A stretch of 64,000 nt of DNA from an uncultured Clostridia bacterium. Its GTDB lineage: Bacteria; Bacillota; Clostridia; Christensenellales; Aristaeellaceae. Made by a program: the position numbers and the translations under genes. The DNA is taken from assembly GCA_947565865.1 (NCBI GenBank), contig CANOHT010000002.1, positions 85,103-149,102 on the forward strand, given 5' to 3'. Positions 59,805 to 64,000 of this stretch are shown piece after piece (the first letter of the stretch is position 1; each line of letters opens with the position of its first letter). The notes beneath the pieces were generated by a model. That model made no database searches and had not been told where the DNA came from. It saw only the letters and a list, made by a program, of their open reading frames with translations.

Positions 59805-61276
59805 GCCTTGCCCTCCTTGTGCTTGATGGGGATGCGCACCGTGAATACCGAGCCCTCGCCGGGGTCGCTTTCTACGGTGACGGAGCCGCCATGGAGCTGC
59901 GCCATCTGCCGCACGATGGAAAGCCCCAGACCCGTGCCTCCTGTTTCCCGGGAGCGGGCCTTGTCCACCCGGTAAAAGCGCTCGAAAATGTGAGCCTGAT
60001 CTTCCTTGGGAATGCCGATGCCGTCATCCTGCACACGCAGCAGCGCTTCCCCAGCCTCCGTCCACAGCCTTAGATGGATATGGCCGCCGTCGGGGGTATA
60101 TTTCAGGGCGTTGTCGGTCAGGTTGTACACAATCTGCCCCAGCTTGGAGCGGTCGGCCAGGAGAACGCAGCCCTCGGCGATGTCTCCCGTCAAGGTCAGA
60201 TGGCGCTGCTCCGCCTTGGGCCTGAGCAGCCGCAGGGTCTCCTCCACAAGGGCGGAAAGGTCGACGGTCTCCGTTTGCAGGGTCAGATCGTGGCTGTCGT
60301 TCTGGGAGAGGGTCAAAAGGTCGGTAATGATCCCCGTCAGCCGATCAATCTCGTGGTTCATATCGCCCATGAATTCCTCTCGCAGTTCCTGGGGCATATC
60401 GGGCTGGTAGAGCAGGGTTTCCAGGAGTATCTTCATGGTAGCCAGGGGCGTCTTCAGCTCATGGGAGGCGTTCTGCACAAACTGGCTGCGGCTTTGGTCG
60501 ATGGCCTCCAGCTGGCGGGCCATGGCGTTGTAGCTTTCCGCCAGCTCCCGCAGCTCGCCGGAGCCCCGCACCGCCACACGCACGGACAGATCGCCCTTGG
60601 CCATCTTGCGGATGGAGGCGGTCAGGTCGGAAATGGGCCGGGTGATGACCTGGGAAAAGACCAGCGCCACCAGCAGCGCCGCCGCGGCTACGGCCAGGAA
60701 CACCGTCATCAGCTGACGCTGCACCAGGGCAAGGCTCTGCACCATTTCGGTCACGGGGCTGACCGACACCAGCGCGCCGATGGTTTCCCCGCCCCGGTTA
60801 ATGGCGGAGCTGACGATGGCGACGTAGCTTTCGGGATCCTCCATGAGGGTTCCGGCATCCTCGGGGCTGTGAAGCCCCCAGGCACTGTACTCGCCCCCGG
60901 TGAGGATTGCCAGCACCTCCTGCAGGGGCAGCCGCCGTCCCTGCCACTGGCGGAAGCTGTCTGCCTGAATTTTGCCGTCCCGGTCAACGATCATCAGCCG
61001 CGCGCCCATCTCCCCGGCGGCGGCGGACAGGGTTTCGTTCAGCTGCGTCATTTGCCGCTGGGAAAAAAGAGGCGCAGCCGCCGTGGCCAGCTTTTCGACG
61101 GAAAGGCTGTCCTGGCGGATGCGCTGCTCATATAGATAATCGCTGACAAGCCCCGTGAGGGTGGAGGCCATCATGCTGAAGGACAGCCCCACAATCAGCA
61201 GGAAGGCCAGGAGGATTTTCCAGCGGATGCTGCTCAGGGGCTGGCGCTTAATTCTTGTCCGTGAAATAGTAACCAA
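59801..61276 (-). CDS. Membrane sensor histidine kinase (VicK/MtrB-like)
   Basis: About 491 residues. Helix 1 near residues 18-42 and helix 2 near 190-210 flank a 145-residue extracytoplasmic domain (DSLSVEKLATAAAPLF...). HAMP follows (SQVITRPISDLTASIRKMAKGDL). Acceptor histidine in NASHELKTPLATMKILLE. ATPase boxes NLTDNALKYTPDGG, DDGIGIPKED, GGTGLGLSIV. There is no ATG at the front; a TTG at 61276, inside the 3' end of the regulator gene, is my best start, and CTG near 61240 is an alternative. The gene is translationally linked to its regulator and to the GerMN protein. Confidence 0.88.
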   Translation of the reverse strand: MVTISRTRIKRQPLSSIRWKILLAFLLIVGLSFSMMASTLTGLVSDYLYEQRIRQDSLSVEKLATAAAPLFSQRQMTQLNETLSAAAGEMGARLMIVDRDGKIQADSFRQWQGRRLPLQEVLAILTGGEYSAWGLHSPEDAGTLMEDPESYVAIVSSAINRGGETIGALVSVSPVTEMVQSLALVQRQLMTVFLAVAAAALLVALVFSQVITRPISDLTASIRKMAKGDLSVRVAVRGSGELRELAESYNAMARQLEAIDQSRSQFVQNASHELKTPLATMKILLETLLYQPDMPQELREEFMGDMNHEIDRLTGIITDLLTLSQNDSHDLTLQTETVDLSALVEETLRLLRPKAEQRHLTLTGDIAEGCVLLADRSKLGQIVYNLTDNALKYTPDGGHIHLRLWTEAGEALLRVQDDGIGIPKEDQAHIFERFYRVDKARSRETGGTGLGLSIVRQMAQLHGGSVTVESDPGEGSVFTVRIPIKHKEGKA

Positions 61277-61940
61277 CTCCCCACTTGGTGAAGATGAACT
61301 CCGGCTGAGACGTATTGCGTTCAATCTTCTCCCGCAGGCGGCGGATGTGTACGTCCACTGTCCGGGCGTCGCCGGTGTAATCGTACTTCCAGACGGTCTC
61401 CAGCATCTGCTCCCGGCTGAAGACCTTGCCCCGGTTGCTCATGAACATTTGCAGCAGGTCAAATTCCTTGGCTGTCAGCCGGATATCCTTGCCGCCAAGG
61501 GTAACGGTGCGTTTGATAAGGTTGACCTCCATATCCCGAACGCGGATGATCTTCTGCTCCTCCACCTGAGGCTGGCCGCCGGCGCGTCGCAGGATGGTCT
61601 TGATGCGGGCCTTGACCTCCAGGATGTTGAAGGGCTTGGTCATGTAATCGTCTGCGCCGTATTCCAGGCCCAGGATCTTGTCCATGTCCTCGCCCTTGGC
61701 GGTGAGCATGATGATGGGCACGTTGGAGTGCTCCCGAATGCGCTGACAGACGCTGACGCCATCCAGCTTGGGCAGCATCACGTCCAAAAGAATGATGTCG
61801 TAGGTGCCGGAAAAGAACCTGGACAAAGCCTCTTCGCCGTCGGCCGCGCTGTCGGTCTCATAGCCCTCCTGCTCCAGGCTGTACTTCAGCCCTTTGAGGA
61901 TCAACGGTTCATCGTCTACCAGCAGAATACGCTTGCCCAT
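61248..61940 (-). CDS. OmpR/PhoB-family response regulator (WalR/MtrA-like)
   Basis: A 230-residue regulator. Receiver domain: LLVDDEPLI, acceptor Asp in IILLDVMLPKLDGV, lysine in DYMTKPFN. The winged helix ends ARTVDVHIRRLREKIE, FTKWGVGYYF. It resembles cell-envelope regulators WalR and MtrA. Start MGKRILL at 61940, after AGGAAGGTGG. It heads the five-gene operon down to 56072. Confidence 0.93.
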   Translation of the reverse strand: MGKRILLVDDEPLILKGLKYSLEQEGYETDSAADGEEALSRFFSGTYDIILLDVMLPKLDGVSVCQRIREHSNVPIIMLTAKGEDMDKILGLEYGADDYMTKPFNILEVKARIKTILRRAGGQPQVEEQKIIRVRDMEVNLIKRTVTLGGKDIRLTAKEFDLLQMFMSNRGKVFSREQMLETVWKYDYTGDARTVDVHIRRLREKIERNTSQPEFIFTKWGVGYYFTDKN

Positions 61941-61980
61941 GGAACCACCTTCCTGTCCTGTGTATCGGGATACTATGTCA

Positions 61981-62009
61981 ATTGTACGATGAAATGTTAG
62001 AAAAATCAA
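61981..62009 (-). promoter_or_regulatory. Promoter of the GerMN two-component operon
   Basis: Minus strand: TTGATT (62009-62004), 17-nt spacer, TACAAT (61986-61981), about 40 nt before the regulator start. Confidence 0.7.
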
Positions 62010-62052
62010 GCGAAAATGCAATCAAATCGTCACAAAATATGTCCATCCTGGG

Positions 62053-62781
62053 TCAAAAGGATGAACTGAGGGCCGCTTCCGCCCAGGCTGAATCCGAGGG
62101 AACGCGGGAAACGTCCCCCACCTCGGTAAGCCGTCCCGCCGCGATGCACAGCTGCCGCTGAGCGCGCTGAGCCACCATGTCGTCATGGGTGATGAGCACG
62201 ATGGTGCGGCCCTCCCGGTGGAGCTCGTCCATCAGGGACAGCACCTCCTGGGTGGCGATGGCGTCCAGGTTGCCGGTGGGCTCGTCGGCCAGGAGAACCG
62301 CGGGGTTGCGGATCAGCGCCCGGGCGATGGCAACCCGCTGCTGCTGGCCGCCGGACAATTGACCGGGCAGATGGCGAAGCCGATGGCCCAGACCGACGCG
62401 GGTCAGAAGCGCTTCCGCCCTTGCCAGCCGCTGCTGGACGGGCACGCCGCACAGAATCAGGGGCAGGGCGACGTTCTCAATGGCCGTCAGCCTGGGAAGA
62501 AGCTGATAGCCCTGGAAAACAAAGCCGATCTCCCGTCCACGAACCTGGGCCAGCTCCTCGGGGGTGAGGGTGGATACATCCCGGCCGTGGAGGTAGTAGG
62601 CGCCCTCGCTGGGGCGATCCAGACAGCCCAGGATGTTCATCAGCGTGCTTTTGCCCGAGCCGCTGGGGCCTACAATGGCCGCGTATTCCCCCGGGCGGAT
62701 GTGCAGGGAGATGCCCCGCAGCGCCTCCACTGGCTGGCCCGATAGCGCATAGCGCTTGATGATGTGCTCCGTGCGGATCAT
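62053..62781 (-). CDS. MacB/LolD-type ABC transporter ATPase without an adjacent permease
   Basis: A 242-residue ATPase. Walker A GPSGSGKST, Q-loop GFVFQGYQLLPRLTA, signature LSGGQQQRVAIARA, Walker B VLLADEPTGNLD, H-loop ITHDD. This is the MacB/FtsE/LolD class, which normally works with an FtsX-like permease in mechanotransmission or peptide export. No such permease lies on either side; the upstream gene is a dipeptidase with its own terminator and the downstream one a response regulator. Start at 62781 after GGGAGG. Confidence 0.9.
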   Translation of the reverse strand: MIRTEHIIKRYALSGQPVEALRGISLHIRPGEYAAIVGPSGSGKSTLMNILGCLDRPSEGAYYLHGRDVSTLTPEELAQVRGREIGFVFQGYQLLPRLTAIENVALPLILCGVPVQQRLARAEALLTRVGLGHRLRHLPGQLSGGQQQRVAIARALIRNPAVLLADEPTGNLDAIATQEVLSLMDELHREGRTIVLITHDDMVAQRAQRQLCIAAGRLTEVGDVSRVPSDSAWAEAALSSSF

Positions 62782-62802
62782 GCGGCATCCTCCCACCCAA
62801 AT

Positions 62803-62828
62803 AAAAATCCGGCTATCACAGGATAGCC
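62803..62828 (-). terminator. Terminator after the dipeptidase gene
   Basis: Minus strand: GGCTATC (62828-62822), 4-nt loop, GATAGCC (62817-62811), then GGATTTTTATTT. It lies about 36 nt past the dipeptidase stop and just before the ribosome site of the ABC ATPase. Confidence 0.8.
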
Positions 62829-62864
62829 AGAAGCGGGAGCTTGCTTGCAGGTAATTCCAGGCCG

Positions 62865-63764
62865 TTATGCCAGGCGGCGGAAATAGTCGCGCAGATTGCC
62901 GCCCGCGATGCCTTCAATGGCGGCCTCCGAATAGCCCATGCGGCGCAGCTCGTTCCACAAATTTGGCAGATCGCCGGGATGTTCCAGGTTGCGGGGCGCA
63001 CATTCGATGCCGTCAAAATCGCTGCCCAGGCCCACAATCTCACTGCCGCCAAGCTGGCAGATGTAGTCGATGTGCTCGGCCACCGTGCGGACGTCCGCCT
63101 GGCCGTCCTCGCGAAGGAAGGCGGGATAGAAGTTGACGCCCACATAGCCGCCGTACTGGATCATTGCTCGGAGCTGGTCATCATCCAGGTTGCGGAAATG
63201 TTCGCACAGCGCCCTGACGCAGGAATGGCTGGCCATGGGCGGACGGTCGCCCTTGGCAAACAGATCCCAGAAGCCGGCCTTGTTCAGGTGAGACACGTCC
63301 GCCGCGATGCCCAGGCGCTGCATCTCCTTTACCACCTGAATGCCGTAGGACGTCAGGCCGTCGTCGCTGCCGGATTTGGCGGGCTGGCCGATGGCGTTGG
63401 GGTGGTTCCAGGTGAGGGCCGCGATGCGCACGCCAAGGCGGCGGAAGTCCGCCACCGTATGCAGCCCGGCCTCGAAAACCTCGCCGCCCTCCACCGACAG
63501 CATGAAGGCGCACTCACCCTCGATGGCCTCATCGGGGCCGTCCACCTGCTTCAGGCCTGCCGCCGTCAGCGCCGGCAAAGCTTCCAGCTCTGCCTGGATG
63601 ATGCCCGCCACGTCGCCGCCGTTGCCCTGGGGGCCCGTCCAGAGGGCCAGGGTCTGCAGGGTCACGCCGCCCCGGCGCAGACGCTCCGGGGTGATGGCGG
63701 GGTGGAGGGTGTGGGCCACGCCCATGGCGAAGAGGGTGTCGGCGTGAGTATCGGCGATGAACAT
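62865..63764 (-). CDS. Membrane dipeptidase (peptidase M19)
   Basis: A 299-residue metal-dependent dipeptidase of the renal dipeptidase family. Metal ligands: HxD in DTHADTL (about residue 5), then the bridging Glu in SVEGGEVF, His in ADVSHLNKAGFWD and SHSCVRAL, and the Asp in GLGSDFDGIE. The order and length match bacterial M19. No signal peptide, so it probably hydrolyses dipeptides (including L-D) in the cytoplasm. Start at 63764 (MFIADTHAD) after GAAAGGACG; about 70 more in-frame codons upstream overlap repeat E and lack a ribosome site. Confidence 0.93.
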   Translation of the reverse strand: MFIADTHADTLFAMGVAHTLHPAITPERLRRGGVTLQTLALWTGPQGNGGDVAGIIQAELEALPALTAAGLKQVDGPDEAIEGECAFMLSVEGGEVFEAGLHTVADFRRLGVRIAALTWNHPNAIGQPAKSGSDDGLTSYGIQVVKEMQRLGIAADVSHLNKAGFWDLFAKGDRPPMASHSCVRALCEHFRNLDDDQLRAMIQYGGYVGVNFYPAFLREDGQADVRTVAEHIDYICQLGGSEIVGLGSDFDGIECAPRNLEHPGDLPNLWNELRRMGYSEAAIEGIAGGNLRDYFRRLA

Positions 63765-63823
63765 GAGGATCGTCCTTTCCGAAGGCGATGGGGTGAGGCG
63801 GTGGGCAAGTCCGGCCTCCGCAT

Positions 63824-64000
63824 GGGCCGAAGGTTTCCAAAGGGCGACCGGAAAGCCCTTTGTAAGCCCCGCAGGGCGGAACTCCCTGCTTGACGGAAAT
63901 CTTATGCAAAGGTGTTTTGCCCATTGCAGGGCAGCGGAGCATGTTTGGTTGTACTTTCTCCTCGGAGAAAGTACCAAAGAGGATTGGGGGCGGCTAAATT
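63824..64000 (+). repeat. Interspersed repeat, copy E (reaches the window end)
   Basis: The best-preserved copy: GGGCCGAAGGTTTCC, GACCGGAAAGCCCTTTG, CCCCGCAGGGCGGAAC, CAAAGGTGTTTTGCCC, TTGCAGGGCAGCGG, then a perfect palindrome GTACTTTCTC-CTCG-GAGAAAGTAC, and CCAAAGAGGATTGGGGGCGGC. It may continue past base 64000. It lies upstream of the dipeptidase start. Confidence 0.8.

Overview
The window is GC-rich (roughly 60% by eye) and carries a low-redundancy set of housekeeping genes typical of an anaerobic, endospore-lineage Clostridia member: ctsR-mcsA-mcsB-clpC, secD-secF, mutS2, zapA, hemZ, Rel, an orphan Spo0A DNA-binding domain, a LytTR/GHKL two-component pair and several OmpR-type two-component systems. 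AAGGAGG-type ribosome sites and TTGACA-17-TATAAT promoters are strong and frequent. I cannot name the genus; a high-GC gut Clostridia lineage fits best. No rRNA, tRNA, CRISPR array, prophage or complete insertion sequence was seen.

Layout. 1-3360: 3' end of sdaAA, then a minus-strand operon (PnuC-like transporter, AlaX editing protein, two tiny membrane peptides, HEAT-like protein) read from a strong promoter through a leader with mutually exclusive hairpins. 3430-8100: XRE-AbrB regulator with an ABC exporter, then a hybrid histidine kinase. 8745-13350: secreted GH3 glycosidase and a divergent LytTR/GHKL pair. 13460-19000: alaS (C-terminally short), a membrane-anchored unknown, asnS, an esterase. 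19170-21340: secreted unknown with YD-like repeats, orphan Spo0A_C protein. 21550-24265: a small exported protein followed by secD-secF. 24609-33930: recJ, rel, dtd, MBL hydrolase, hemZ, two membrane proteins. 34027-43876: cyclophilin, zapA, U32 protein, mutS2, GNAT, a frameshifted arr, a two-component system, chorismate mutase and shikimate kinase. 44052-49223: tandem repeats, MATE pump, amino acid kinase, serine hydrolase, a small RECTG protein, AlkA-type glycosylase. 49311-53916: the complete CtsR-controlled clpC operon. 54677-55966: HtrA protease. 56072-61940: a five-gene minus-strand operon joining a two-component system, two exported GerMN proteins and a P-type-ATPase-like protein without the phosphorylation motif. 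62053-63764: an orphan MacB-type ATPase and a membrane dipeptidase. A degenerate interspersed repeat occurs in at least four gene gaps.

The most interesting items are the MtrAB-LpqB-like operon with its apparent P-type ATPase pseudoenzyme, the candidate secretion-monitor peptide ahead of secDF, the A9 frameshift in arr, and the unclassified attenuator leader ahead of the pnuC-like gene.
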